Counted from the stretch's first letter, positions 45,041-54,219 are shown. The stretch is 64,000 nucleotides of DNA from Lachnospiraceae bacterium (GCA_022796795.1 JAAWJI010000007.1:1-64000); one strand, 5' to 3'. Program-made: numbers and translations. The notes: generated by a model from the sequence alone, not told the origin.

Positions 45041-45084
45041 GCAGGGTGAAGCAATCATATTTAATTCTGACCGCTCCACCCTGC
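45041..45084 (-). other. hairpin between SBP and OppB genes
   Basis: GCAGGGTGAAGC (45041-45052) pairs with GCTCCACCCTGC (45073-45084), with one mismatch. There is no T-run. Such a stem could stabilise the upstream SBP mRNA and raise its level over the permeases. Confidence 0.5.
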
Positions 45085-45120
45085 GTGTTTACATTACCAT
45101 ATTGGTATCTTCAAAAGAAC

Positions 45121-46845
45121 TTATTTCAGAGTCCAGTTCTGGATATCCCACTGCATATAGAACTGCGGATTACCCCATTTGCTTACATTACCTGCTACCT
45201 TGTCGCTGGTAATGACCCAAACCGGCTGATAGTACAATGCGATGTACGGAATCTCATCTGCATAGTAGTTTTCAATCTCCGCATACTTTTCCATCTGTTT
45301 CTCTACATTAGCTGTGGAAAGCATCTCGTTTACCAATCCATCCAGAGTCTCATCCAAGGGTGCGTGGAAGGTTCCTGTCATGCCGTCTGCAAACCGGGAA
45401 TAGTAATCCAGCGGAGAAATTGCGGACAGTGCGCCATAGGCCAGATCCCATTTACATCCTGCAACACCATTCTCGGGAACTGCGTTGAGCTGTCCGGGAA
45501 CATCGCCTTCCAGAAGACGGGGCTTCACCTTAATTCCAACCTCTGCCAGCTGCTGCTGTACGATTGCCATCAGGTCTACGGTCTGCTGATCAGTGTAGTA
45601 GTAGGCCAGATCCAATTCTCTGTTGCTGTCCCAGCCAGCCTCAGCCAGAAGCTCTTTTGCCTTCTCCGGATTGTATGCATACTCCTCCAGTCCCTCCACC
45701 TTCCAGTTGGATCCGGTGGGTGTCAGAGTACCGGTACCAGGCATTGCTGCGCCTTCAAAAATCTGCTCGCAGATGGATTTCTTGTCAATAGCGTAAGCGA
45801 TAGCCTGACGCACACGCTTGTCAGCCAGAGGATTCTCGTCTCCTGCTGACTTGGGATACTGATTTACCATGAACCACCGAGTATAGTTTACGGGAACCGT
45901 ATCAATGGTCAGTCCCTCTACATCGCGCAGAGCCTGCACATCGCTGTACATCTTGGTGTATGCATAGTCAACCAGACCAGCCTTTGCATTGGTTACCAGA
46001 TTTGCGTCAGACTCTGCAGAGGATGCATTCATCTGAATCTTGAAATCTGCCACGCCGTCCCAGTATCCCTCAAAGGGAACAAAGGTGGCGTACTCGCCAA
46101 TCTTCACTTCATCTACCATGAACGGGCCGGAGCCAATAGGCTTCTGCCAGAAGGGATCCTGCTGGATCTGTGTCATGTCTACATTCTCCAGGCAGTGCTT
46201 GGGCAGAATCGGGAACAGGGAAGCTGCCAGCATAACAGAGGGCTGCACACTTGCAAAATGCAGAATGATCGTCTTGTCATCCTTCAGCTCGATGCCGGAG
46301 GGATGCTCGGTCTTGCCATCCAGGAAATCCTGAACGCCTTCGATCCCCTCAAAGGTAGCCTTTACCGTGTTGTTTACCATTCCAGCTTCCGGAAGCGTGG
46401 TCTGCTCGATACACCATACCACATCATCCAGAGTTACATCCTGGCCGTCATGCCATTTCAGGCCGTCCCGCAGGGTAATGGTCAGCTGCAGGCCGTCCTC
46501 GCTGAGCTCATAGCTCTCCGCCATACCTGTCTCTGTGGTGGGATTCATGTCATTGTCAATTCCGATCAGGGTCTCAAACAGCAGCTTTGAGTGTACATAC
46601 TGTCCCAGATTCCACCAGGGAACCTCGAAAAACTCTACGGGACCTGTATTCGTATACAGGATTTTCTCGCCGCTTGCGGGTTCTGCCTCTGCAGGCGCCT
46701 CCGCCTCAGGCTTTTCCTCCGCCTCTGCCGCTGGTGCCTCAGGCGCAGGTGCCGCTGGTTGTTGTGCCTCTTGCTTATTGCCGCATGCAGCCAGACCGAC
46801 TACCATAATACTTGCCATAAGCAATGAGAGAATTCTCTTTTTCAT
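45121..46845 (-). CDS. oppA: oligopeptide-family ABC transporter substrate-binding lipoprotein
   Basis: The start is ATG 46845 (AAGGAGG upstream); the longer frame to 46926 is rejected. The 574 aa lipoprotein has a signal peptide with lipobox Cys21 (VGLAAC), an Ala/Pro/Glu-rich linker of about 35 residues, and a family 5 solute-binding domain (MAESYELSEDGLQLTITLRDG, then WHDGQDVTLDDVVW). The linker suggests a flexible surface tether. Family 5 proteins bind peptides, but also other ligands. It should capture the substrate of the island. Confidence 0.87.
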   Translation of the reverse strand: MKKRILSLLMASIMVVGLAACGNKQEAQQPAAPAPEAPAAEAEEKPEAEAPAEAEPASGEKILYTNTGPVEFFEVPWWNLGQYVHSKLLFETLIGIDNDMNPTTETGMAESYELSEDGLQLTITLRDGLKWHDGQDVTLDDVVWCIEQTTLPEAGMVNNTVKATFEGIEGVQDFLDGKTEHPSGIELKDDKTIILHFASVQPSVMLAASLFPILPKHCLENVDMTQIQQDPFWQKPIGSGPFMVDEVKIGEYATFVPFEGYWDGVADFKIQMNASSAESDANLVTNAKAGLVDYAYTKMYSDVQALRDVEGLTIDTVPVNYTRWFMVNQYPKSAGDENPLADKRVRQAIAYAIDKKSICEQIFEGAAMPGTGTLTPTGSNWKVEGLEEYAYNPEKAKELLAEAGWDSNRELDLAYYYTDQQTVDLMAIVQQQLAEVGIKVKPRLLEGDVPGQLNAVPENGVAGCKWDLAYGALSAISPLDYYSRFADGMTGTFHAPLDETLDGLVNEMLSTANVEKQMEKYAEIENYYADEIPYIALYYQPVWVITSDKVAGNVSKWGNPQFYMQWDIQNWTLK

Positions 46846-46953
46846 TCCATTTCCTCCTTTTGTTTTTGATTTTGAGTGATTCTGCAACCTTCTCAACCGA
46901 GTGGTTAATCTATGTAAATAAATCACATAAATTTAAATGTTTTTTCTTCAAGC

Positions 46954-47862
46954 TCAGCTTTTTTTACCCAGAATCCGGTCCATAGCCTCTGCAATGGGAA
47001 CTTTTCTGCCCACTGCCCGAATCCCGTCCACAGCCCCTTGAGACAGAGCCGGAATACTCAAAAGCTTTGCGTTGTCCCGAACCTGCTCCCAGGTCTCGCA
47101 GCCAAGTACCAGAGAGGTAATTCCCGGCAGATCCCGGATATACGCCACCGACATCTCCTGCAGAGTCATGTTCTCTGTTTTTGCAATGTCCCGAAGCTCC
47201 TCCACATAGGGTGTGAGGAATTCATATTTCTCCGGCACATGATCCATACACAGAAGTCCCTGGAAAAATACGCTGCGGATAAACACCGCTGTGCCTCTCT
47301 TTTCCAGCTCCTCCAAAAGTCCCCGTTCAATCACCCGGGAATCCAAAATACTCATGGGGATCTGAATTCCCTGCATCCAGTCATGCTTCAGAAAGGCTTC
47401 CACCTCATCCGCCTCGTATACAGAGGCTCCCAGCATACGAGTCCTTCCCTGTTCCCGCATCTGCTCCAGAGGCTCCCGGAGAATATCTCCGTACTGGCAC
47501 ATTTCCTTGGCATCGTGGAAAAAGTACATATCCACCTTCCCCAGGTGCTCCCAGGTCAGGTCCTGCTGCTGCGCCAGCTCCTTTCGGGGATCTTCTCCCT
47601 CCACCTTAAACTTGCTGGTCACAAAAAACGCCTTTTTGCTCTGTTTCAGATACTCCCCAATCACCTGCTCTGAAGTGCCGTAGGCTACCGCTGTATCCAG
47701 GGAGTTTACGCCCCATTCCGCCGCAGTGTCCAGAATCTGAAACGCTTCTTCTGTGGAAGGCTGCCCGTGGGTATTTGCCATGCCGTACTGCATGCCCAGC
47801 TGTACGGTACCCAATGTAAACTTTGACAGCTTCTCTGTCGCCTTGATCTCTGAATATAACAT
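46954..47862 (-). CDS. aldo/keto reductase family protein
   Basis: This 302 aa protein has the AKR pattern: LGTVQLGMQYG at the N-terminus, then SLDTAVAYGTSEQVIGEYL with the catalytic Asp and Tyr, and the Lys in FVTSKF. The DMYFFHDA segment holds the catalytic His. It reduces a carbonyl with NAD(P)H. It is not a canonical sialic-acid gene, so it may act on a later intermediate or a modified sugar. It lies between the HpaI aldolase gene and the SBP gene on one strand. Confidence 0.82.
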   Translation of the reverse strand: MLYSEIKATEKLSKFTLGTVQLGMQYGMANTHGQPSTEEAFQILDTAAEWGVNSLDTAVAYGTSEQVIGEYLKQSKKAFFVTSKFKVEGEDPRKELAQQQDLTWEHLGKVDMYFFHDAKEMCQYGDILREPLEQMREQGRTRMLGASVYEADEVEAFLKHDWMQGIQIPMSILDSRVIERGLLEELEKRGTAVFIRSVFFQGLLCMDHVPEKYEFLTPYVEELRDIAKTENMTLQEMSVAYIRDLPGITSLVLGCETWEQVRDNAKLLSIPALSQGAVDGIRAVGRKVPIAEAMDRILGKKS

Positions 47863-47904
47863 TGTTCTGCTATGCCCTCCATGTGCCGGATTCCTGTCCC
47901 GGTC

Positions 47905-48687
47905 TCAGCCCAAAAGCCCCATGGCTTTTACGTCGGAAATCGTCTTTGTAAAGCACTCTGTAAGCCAGCACACATCCGCTCCCAGATTCACAAAGCGGAA
48001 TCCCATATCATAGAGCTCTTTCACATTTCCTGTACCGCCCACAGTTCCTGCAAATTTATGGTGAGCCCTGGCAGCCTCCGCCACCTTTTTCCGGGCCTCC
48101 AAAGTCTTTTCATTCCAGATATTCACCGGATTCCCAATGGACTGAGAGAAGTCTGCCGGTCCGAAGAACAGCATGTCAATGCCCGGCAGCGCCGCGATCT
48201 CGTCCAGATCATCCATGGCCTCCACATCCTCAATCTGAATAATGGTCAGCTTCTCCTCATTGGAGTAGCGCAGATAATCCGCCGTATCCAGCAGGCAATA
48301 TTTTCCGTCTGCGTTTCCCCCGTCAATGGGTCTGCGGCCAATGGGATGGAATTTAGTGTAGTAGACCACCTGCTTTGCATCCTCATAGCTCATCACATGG
48401 GGAACCATGACTCCGGAGGCATCCAGCTCCAGAGGCCGGACCAGATTGGAATAAGCGCCTCTGGGAGTGCGGACAATAATCTCCGCTCCGTAGGCCTTGG
48501 CCCCCAGGATAGCCCGGTTCACCTGGCCGTAATCCGCCGGCACATGCTCCATATCCACCCAGATACAGTCAAAGCCGCACATAGCTGCCAGCTCTGCCGG
48601 TATATTGTCCGTGATATTAAGCTTCACGCAAGTTACCAGCTCATCCCTCTTAAGCTTCTCCACCACTTTATTTTTTTTGTATTCCAT
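47905..48687 (-). CDS. HpcH/HpaI-family aldolase
   Basis: This 260 aa protein has the family features: WVDMEHVPADYGQV (catalytic and metal-site residues), MVPHVMSYEDAKQVV, QIEDVEAMDDLDEIAA and FFGPADFSQSIG. These enzymes cleave 2-keto-3-deoxy or 4-hydroxy-2-oxo acids to pyruvate and an aldehyde. It is the first gene behind the strong promoter of the island. Its substrate could be the keto acid made by the dehydrogenases, but this is inferred. Confidence 0.85.
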   Translation of the reverse strand: MEYKKNKVVEKLKRDELVTCVKLNITDNIPAELAAMCGFDCIWVDMEHVPADYGQVNRAILGAKAYGAEIIVRTPRGAYSNLVRPLELDASGVMVPHVMSYEDAKQVVYYTKFHPIGRRPIDGGNADGKYCLLDTADYLRYSNEEKLTIIQIEDVEAMDDLDEIAALPGIDMLFFGPADFSQSIGNPVNIWNEKTLEARKKVAEAARAHHKFAGTVGGTGNVKELYDMGFRFVNLGADVCWLTECFTKTISDVKAMGLLG

Positions 48688-48790
48688 AGTGTATGTTCCT
48701 TTCCAGGCCTTTTCTCAGGTTTTCCCTTTCATGCCTGATATGCTGTCTGATTTTTCGCTCTTTTTTGAGTTTTCCAGTGTTTTATGCCTT

Positions 48791-48819
48791 ATTATACGCG
48801 ATCCTGAATAATCTGTCAA
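48791..48819 (-). promoter_or_regulatory. consensus sigma-A promoter of the NanE island
   Basis: On the minus strand TTGACA (48814-48819), 17 bases and TATAAT (48791-48796). Both hexamers match the consensus fully. It would drive the HpaI aldolase gene and all genes to the SDR pair. Confidence 0.85.
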
Positions 48820-48885
48820 TTTATTTTATCGTTATTTTGTATACTTTTTTCTTCTTTTTTTCTCTTTCTCCGTCATTTTTACTAA

Positions 48886-48914
48886 TTGACAACCATCTTT
48901 CCTCTGCGTAAGAT
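48886..48914 (+). promoter_or_regulatory. sigma-A-like promoter of the AraC regulator
   Basis: TTGACA (48886-48891), 17 bases and TAAGAT (48909-48914), 40 bases before the ATG. Confidence 0.7.
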
Positions 48915-48953
48915 GAAACGAGGTAAAATTTTATACTCAGGAGGATTGATCTG

Positions 48954-49844
48954 ATGGCTGCTGTAGAAATTGTAGATGTGGAGCATATTTTCATGCTGGA
49001 ATTCCAGACTGCCGGCGTGAGCGGAAAATTTATTACTTTTTCCGCAGAGTACCAGGCTCCGGGGGAGTCCTCCTATTTTCACCATCTACACCATCACTAT
49101 GAGCTGCACTATGTCCAGAGAGGTACGTGCACCCTCACCTCCGGAGGAGAAGAGCTGCATGTGGAGGCCGGACAGTTCTGTATCTTTGCCCCCAACCGTT
49201 ACCACTCCATTCGGGAGACCTCCGCCGACCTTCAGAAAATGTGCATCGGCTTCGAATTGCCCTCCTTTTCTGCGGATATGGATAAAAGAGCAGCCGCCAT
49301 ACTGCTTCCCTTTTCTTCCTTCTCCTACTATGTAGGCTCTGCAGATAATATCAGCAATACCCTGCAGAAAATCTCGGATACGGTCACGGGGCCCCAATCA
49401 GATTTTTTCATCCAGGAGGAACTGCGTTCTCTTCTGTCCCTTCTGGTCCTGGAGCTTGCCTGGTTCATCGGGCCAACCTCAGAAGATATGCCGGATAATA
49501 AAATCACCCTGGATTTAAAAAGAAATTTTATCATCGACACCTTTTTTAACCAAAACTTCCATCTGCATGACGGCGACCAGATCTTGGCAGACCAGCTATA
49601 TCTGAGCAGCCGTCAGCTAAACCGTATTTTAAAATCCCTGTACGGAAAGAGTTATCAGGAAAAAATCTTAGAGATTCGTTTAGAGGTTTCCCTGGATCTG
49701 TTAAGGCATTCCTCGAAATCCATAACCGAAATATCAGAATTAACCGGATATAACAGCCCTGCCAGCTTTTGCTATTTCATCAAAAAGTCCACTGGCATGA
49801 CACCTGGTGAAATTCGAAAATCCGCTATCCCAAAACCTGTATAA
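48954..49844 (+). CDS. AraC family transcriptional regulator
   Basis: This 296 aa protein has an N-terminal cupin-like domain (HHLHHHYELHYVQRGTCTL, then VEAGQFCIFAPNRYHSIRE) that should bind the inducer. The C-terminal AraC HTH pair follows (LADQLYLSSRQLNRILKSLYG, then ITEISELTGYNSPASFCYFIKKSTG). Start ATG 48954 has AGGAGG upstream. It is divergent from the NanE island promoter and between that island and the second DapA/NagB-like pair, so it is the likely regulator of both. Confidence 0.9.
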   Translation: MAAVEIVDVEHIFMLEFQTAGVSGKFITFSAEYQAPGESSYFHHLHHHYELHYVQRGTCTLTSGGEELHVEAGQFCIFAPNRYHSIRETSADLQKMCIGFELPSFSADMDKRAAAILLPFSSFSYYVGSADNISNTLQKISDTVTGPQSDFFIQEELRSLLSLLVLELAWFIGPTSEDMPDNKITLDLKRNFIIDTFFNQNFHLHDGDQILADQLYLSSRQLNRILKSLYGKSYQEKILEIRLEVSLDLLRHSSKSITEISELTGYNSPASFCYFIKKSTGMTPGEIRKSAIPKPV

Positions 49845-49990
49845 GTCTCTCTGTAATCCTGCGTACCCCAAGTATTTGTCTTCTGCTGTGTCCTAATTAT
49901 AGCAAAAGCTCCCCCTTGCAGCAATAGCGCAAACGGCCACTTTTCCCCTTATAATGTCCGAATTTCGATATTTTATTTTCCTCTGGGATG

Positions 49991-50026
49991 ATCGCCGCGC
50001 CCGGAATCACCCCGCTGCGCGGCGAT
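49991..50026. terminator. G/C-rich hairpin between convergent genes
   Basis: ATCGCCGCGC (49991-50000) pairs with GCGCGGCGAT (50017-50026). It lies between the AraC gene and the convergent DapA-family gene. The T-rich part follows only after several bases, so a weak or bidirectional terminator is likely. Confidence 0.55.
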
Positions 50027-50065
50027 TGCTTTATCCCCTTTTAACCGCTCTTTTCTTTGTGCTAT

Positions 50066-50989
50066 TTAACGAAATCTCGTCTTGCTCTCCTCAATTAATT
50101 CAGCAGCCTTTCTAATTTTTGGAAGATCATCCTGGGTAAAAGGCGGCAATGGGAGACGCGCCTGACCAATATCTATACCCTGAAGGCGCAAAATCTCCTT
50201 CTCCACAGAGTACAGATTTCCCTGGCAGGATGTCATGATCTCAATAATTTCATTAATGGCGTACTGGATTTCTCTCGCCCTCTCATTGTCCCCCTGGATT
50301 ACCGCCTGGTCCGCCAGGATAAACAGCTCTGGCATAACCCCGTAGGTGCCGCCGATTCCCGCGTCGGCGCCAATCATCCGACCGGAGATAAACTGCTCGT
50401 CAGGACCGTTAAACACCACGAAGCCTTCGCCCCCTGCGGCCTTGAATTTCTGAATATCATAGGTGGGCATGGAGGAGTTCTTCACTCCTACCACCTGATC
50501 GAGAGCCGCCATGTTCCGAAACAGGCTCATGGACAATGCATAATGCGTTGTACCCGGTATGTTATAGATGATAAAGGGCAGCTTCGTAGCCTCCACCATA
50601 GCCTTCCAGTACTGCTCAATGGCATATTCCGGCAGCGTAAAATAGAAGGGCGGCACTGCAGCCAGGGCATCCGCCCCGCAGCTCTCCGCATGCTTTGCCA
50701 GCTCCACGCTTTCCCGGGTGGACATGGCTGCCACATGGGCAATAACAGGGATCTTTCCCTTTGCCACAGCCATCACATGCTCCAGCACCAGCATCCGCTC
50801 CTCCTTGGTCATATAAATACACTCTCCGGAGCTTCCGCACACATACAGACCGTTGACGCCTTTGTCTATGAGGAAACGGGTAAAGGCCTCCACCCTCTGA
50901 GGGCTGATGTCTCCCTTTTCGTCATAGCAGGCGTAAAACGCCGGGAAAATCCCCTTAAACTTTTCGGTAACACTGTACTTTGCACCCAT
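50066..50989 (-). CDS. DapA/NanA-family aldolase, second copy
   Basis: Two ATG codons are close (50995 and 50989); the latter leaves room for the GAGAGG site. The protein of about 307 aa has the family motifs: YVCGSSGECIYMT, YNIPGTT with the catalytic Tyr, and the Schiff-base Lys in GVKNSS. It keeps the SSGE motif, so it is more like N-acetylneuraminate lyase than the copy at 40055. Its upstream neighbour is the NagB-like gene, which fits a lyase-plus-amino-sugar pathway. Substrate not proven. Confidence 0.82.
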   Translation of the reverse strand: MGAKYSVTEKFKGIFPAFYACYDEKGDISPQRVEAFTRFLIDKGVNGLYVCGSSGECIYMTKEERMLVLEHVMAVAKGKIPVIAHVAAMSTRESVELAKHAESCGADALAAVPPFYFTLPEYAIEQYWKAMVEATKLPFIIYNIPGTTHYALSMSLFRNMAALDQVVGVKNSSMPTYDIQKFKAAGGEGFVVFNGPDEQFISGRMIGADAGIGGTYGVMPELFILADQAVIQGDNERAREIQYAINEIIEIMTSCQGNLYSVEKEILRLQGIDIGQARLPLPPFTQDDLPKIRKAAELIEESKTRFR

Positions 50990-51054
50990 ATACATCCCTC
51001 TCTTTCCTGTTCGCCTGTTCTTGGTACCCTAAGCGGGTCTTTCTGCTCTCTGGT

Positions 51055-52032
51055 TTAATATTGGAAATAATAATCCGGTTCCACAGTCTCCGCAATGCTG
51101 TGGGTCATTACAATGTGGGTGGGCTTATCCCGCAGCTGCAAAATGGACGCCGGCACATCCTGGGACGGCTTTCCGAAAATGCACAGGCGGGAGGTGAGTC
51201 TCTGCCATGCCACCCGGGTTCCCGCTGTGGTGATATCGTGGCAGTCCAGCACATCCTTTGCCCTCATAGCATCCCTGGGTCCCATCATTGCGCCCATAGG
51301 AGGCACCTTGGAGATATCCCCGGAGCATCCAAAGGAGCCGTGAAGAGAATTCTGGGCAATGGTCAGGGGATGCAGATGGGCCACCTTTGCCACCTGCTCC
51401 AAATACTCCTCCATGGTAGGTTTAAACCAATCCTCCACCGGATCAATAAAAGCCAAATGCCCCGGCCAGCCTGGGCCGCTGTATACAATATCTGCTTCTC
51501 CGTCCTGCTCCAGCATCTTGGAAAAGTCCGGCGTGTTCTTATTGCTGTGGTAGATGAAATTCTCTTCCTTAAATCCCAAATCTGCGATTCCCGAAAGCAT
51601 AAACCGACAGAACGCGTTGCCAAAGCCTGCCCGGTAGCTTAAGGGCGCCACATTTCCGTCCTCGTCCGCCCACTCATCCATCATGTAAAACTTCACATTG
51701 CGGCAGTTTACATTCAGAGTCTTCAGAATATAGGCAGCCTTCTTGTAAAGAGGACAGGGGTTGGGCATAATCATAACCACCTTTTTATCCTCCCGGTCAG
51801 AGTCCACGATTCGCTTTACAATATCCATGAGCATCAGCATCTCATCGTCTTCATCAGACATTACATCCAGCTGAATATGGGGATTGCCCGGATGCTTTCC
51901 GTTCATAGCCAGAATGTCTTCCTTGGTGATGGCGCGGCAGCGGTCAATCTCCGCCGTATTCTTAAAGGGATAAAAATCCGCCGCCTGAAATGTAAAGGTA
52001 TCGGGATCTGTGTAGTTTAAATTCAAACCCAT
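51055..52032 (-). CDS. NagB-like (glucosamine-6-phosphate isomerase family) protein with altered active site
   Basis: This 325 aa protein has the NagB/6-phosphogluconolactonase fold: MPNPCPLYKKAA, MMDEW (Asp119 matches the catalytic Asp72 of E. coli NagB) and SGPGWPGHLAFIDP. In NagB the latter is GGIGxDGHIAFNEP. Here Pro190 replaces catalytic Asp141, while His192 is kept and Asp197 replaces Glu148. A normal deaminase is therefore doubtful. It may be a diverged isomerase or a hydrolase acting on the product of the neighbouring lyase. It is the first gene of the two-gene operon; AGGAGG lies upstream. Confidence 0.75.
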   Translation of the reverse strand: MGLNLNYTDPDTFTFQAADFYPFKNTAEIDRCRAITKEDILAMNGKHPGNPHIQLDVMSDEDDEMLMLMDIVKRIVDSDREDKKVVMIMPNPCPLYKKAAYILKTLNVNCRNVKFYMMDEWADEDGNVAPLSYRAGFGNAFCRFMLSGIADLGFKEENFIYHSNKNTPDFSKMLEQDGEADIVYSGPGWPGHLAFIDPVEDWFKPTMEEYLEQVAKVAHLHPLTIAQNSLHGSFGCSGDISKVPPMGAMMGPRDAMRAKDVLDCHDITTAGTRVAWQRLTSRLCIFGKPSQDVPASILQLRDKPTHIVMTHSIAETVEPDYYFQY

Positions 52033-52542
52033 TTTTTAATTCCTCCTGCTATCTTGTCTGTTTTCACGTTTTCGTCGCCTTTTTACCGGTTTTCTTTCGT
52101 TTCCGCCTCTCTCCTACGCCTTCCTCCTCTTGCTATATTCCTATGAGCCCCTTAGATCTTTCGTTTTAGAAATCACGTTTTCCTACATGAAATAATTTAG
52201 AAGTTTTTTACATATTCCATACATTTTTACCGTTTCCGCAAAATACGTACGAAAGATTCACTTACATATTAGACATATTTTTCACTTTTGTCAATCTCTT
52301 TTTGGATATTTTATACGCCAGCACCTGTTCCCCCCACTTTTCCTCTTACCCAAATTCACAATCTTTATCCTTGTTTTTCTTTGTTTTCCCTAAAATTTAT
52401 TTCGTTTTGAAAACTTTTTCTTTCTTAACAGTATATTTTTTCAAAAAAACGGAAGTCATTTGAAAGATCACTTCCTTTTTTCTGATATATAATTCTTTCG
52501 TTTTTTATTCAGGCAGGAGGGAAGATCCGCCCCTTTGGTCAT
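52033..52542. other. A/T-rich gene-free region
   Basis: No gene is supported. It holds the long leader of the NagB-like operon and several copies of a CTTTCGT/ACGAAAG motif: 52157-52167, 52250-52259 (inverted), 52490-52498 and near 52085. A nearby related sequence is GAAAGATCACTT at about 52462. They may be binding sites for a regulator. Confidence 0.4.
52266..52294 (-). promoter_or_regulatory. promoter of the NagB-like/DapA operon
   Basis: On the minus strand TTGACA (52289-52294), 17 bases and TAATAT (52266-52271). The start codon is about 235 bases downstream, so the leader is long. Confidence 0.65.
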
Positions 52543-52590
52543 AAAAAATCCCTTTCACAAACCAGAGAAATCTCCAGTTGGAAAAGGATT
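52543..52590 (-). terminator. terminator of the GH43/ABC operon
   Basis: On the minus strand AATCCTTTTC pairs with GAAAGGGATT, then six T residues (plus-strand positions 52547-52556 and 52581-52590). Confidence 0.75.
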
Positions 52591-52602
52591 TTCTTAATCT
52601 TA

Positions 52603-54165
52603 TTACGGTTCTTCAAACTCCCGATAATCCAGATACCGGAAATCCGCATAAACGCCGTCTCCCTGAGTATCACAGCAATTTACTCCCAGCATAGAGCCGG
52701 TGAAGCCATTCCCCTGAATATGCTCGTCTGAAATATTTTTCATATCCAGTATCGGCCCAACAGGTATGTAGCTTTCTCCATCCAGCGAATAAAAATATTG
52801 CAGCTCCTCATGACGTATCCTGGCGCGCAAATACACCTCTTTCGTATCCTCTGGCACATGAACCGAGGCAGAATCCGTCAGCTCCCTATTTACCACGGCG
52901 CTGACGGCCAAAAACATTCCCTCCACATCCCGGCTCATTTTCAGATAATAGTGATTATCATAATTATAGTACACCAACATTCCGGCAATGTGATTCAAAT
53001 GGCGGGGAGCAAAGCTCATGGCTGTCTCAAAGTCACAGTCCAGACATTGCTGCCTGCGGGCCAAAAGTCCCTGGAAATATTTGCTCATAACAGAGGCCCC
53101 GCCCTGGATACGCAAAACACCTTCCTCTACGGAAATCCCGTTGGTGGCAAAGGAACGGCGCAGGGTCATATAGTCCAGGGGGATTTTCCCCTCTGCAAAC
53201 TCCACCCGTGCCGACTGGTCCCGATTCTGTTTTGCTTCCGCAGGCGCCTGGAAGGCAATCTCCGGCTTTCCGGTATCATTGTCCGCCAGCTTAAACCATC
53301 CATCCTCCGTCCAGATCACGTTCTGGATCCCGGTCTCCCTGCCCAAAATACTGTTTCTTTTAATCGGACGGGAACACAGATGAGCCATATACCAATTTCC
53401 GTCCGCCCCCTCTATGACCTGGGAGTGGCCTGCCCTCTCCAGCAGACAATCCTTTTGTCCATCAGAGGTCAGTACCGGATTGTGAGGATTTTCCTCATAA
53501 GGTCCCCACAGGCTTTTAGACCGCAGCACTGTGGTGCAATGTTGATAACGGGTTCCGCCCTCTGCTAACACCAGATAGTAATAATCCCCATGTTTCAAAA
53601 TATTGGGACCCTCCGTGTCGCTTCTCCCTGTTCCCGGAGATACCCGAACAGGTTCTCCCACCAAACATTTCTTCTGGGGATCATACTCCTGTACATCCAC
53701 GCCGCAGAACCGCACTTCGTCCACGCGATGATCAATGACCATATTGACCAGATACTTTTTATCACCATCGTGAAACAGAGACGGATCAAAGCCGGAACGG
53801 CTTAATGGCACCGGCGCCGACCAGGGGCCCTGCACATTCTCCGCTGTTACCAGGAAATTATAGGTATCCTTATAACGCTGCCGATCTGTGTATACAATGG
53901 TATAGACCAGATAGAACAACCCGTCGCAGTAAGTCAGATTGGGCGCCCAGATGCCGCAGGACATATCCAGTCCTGTCAGATCCACCTGGTTCTCATCTGT
54001 CAGGGCATAGCTTACAATCTCCCAGTTTACCAGATCCCGGGAATGATGAATACAAACGCCGGGAAACCACTCAAAGGTAGAGGTGGCAATATAATAATCC
54101 TCTCCCACCCGCAACAGGGAAGGGTCTGGATTGAACCCCTTTAAAACAGGATTTTTTACCTTCAT
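52603..54165 (-). CDS. glycoside hydrolase family 43 beta-xylosidase/arabinofuranosidase-type
   Basis: This 520 aa protein begins NPVLKGFNPDPSLLRVGEDYYIATS, where Asp14 is the catalytic base of GH43. The pKa-modulating Asp is in GFDPSLFHD and the acid Glu in SDTEGPNIL. The C-terminal about 190 residues form the GH43 C2 beta-sandwich (DFETAMSFAPRHLNHIAGMLVYYNY). No signal peptide is seen, so it acts in the cytoplasm on imported short xylosides or arabinosides. It lies last in the operon after the sugar ABC transporter genes. Confidence 0.9.
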   Translation of the reverse strand: MKVKNPVLKGFNPDPSLLRVGEDYYIATSTFEWFPGVCIHHSRDLVNWEIVSYALTDENQVDLTGLDMSCGIWAPNLTYCDGLFYLVYTIVYTDRQRYKDTYNFLVTAENVQGPWSAPVPLSRSGFDPSLFHDGDKKYLVNMVIDHRVDEVRFCGVDVQEYDPQKKCLVGEPVRVSPGTGRSDTEGPNILKHGDYYYLVLAEGGTRYQHCTTVLRSKSLWGPYEENPHNPVLTSDGQKDCLLERAGHSQVIEGADGNWYMAHLCSRPIKRNSILGRETGIQNVIWTEDGWFKLADNDTGKPEIAFQAPAEAKQNRDQSARVEFAEGKIPLDYMTLRRSFATNGISVEEGVLRIQGGASVMSKYFQGLLARRQQCLDCDFETAMSFAPRHLNHIAGMLVYYNYDNHYYLKMSRDVEGMFLAVSAVVNRELTDSASVHVPEDTKEVYLRARIRHEELQYFYSLDGESYIPVGPILDMKNISDEHIQGNGFTGSMLGVNCCDTQGDGVYADFRYLDYREFEEP

Positions 54166-54219
54166 AGAATTACCTCCCTATCAAATAATTTTACAGGTTC
54201 CGTTTGCACCTATCCTATA

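Noticed and set aside
51055-52032. standard NagB glucosamine-6-phosphate deaminase
   Set aside because: Catalytic Asp141 position is Pro; only the fold is shared.
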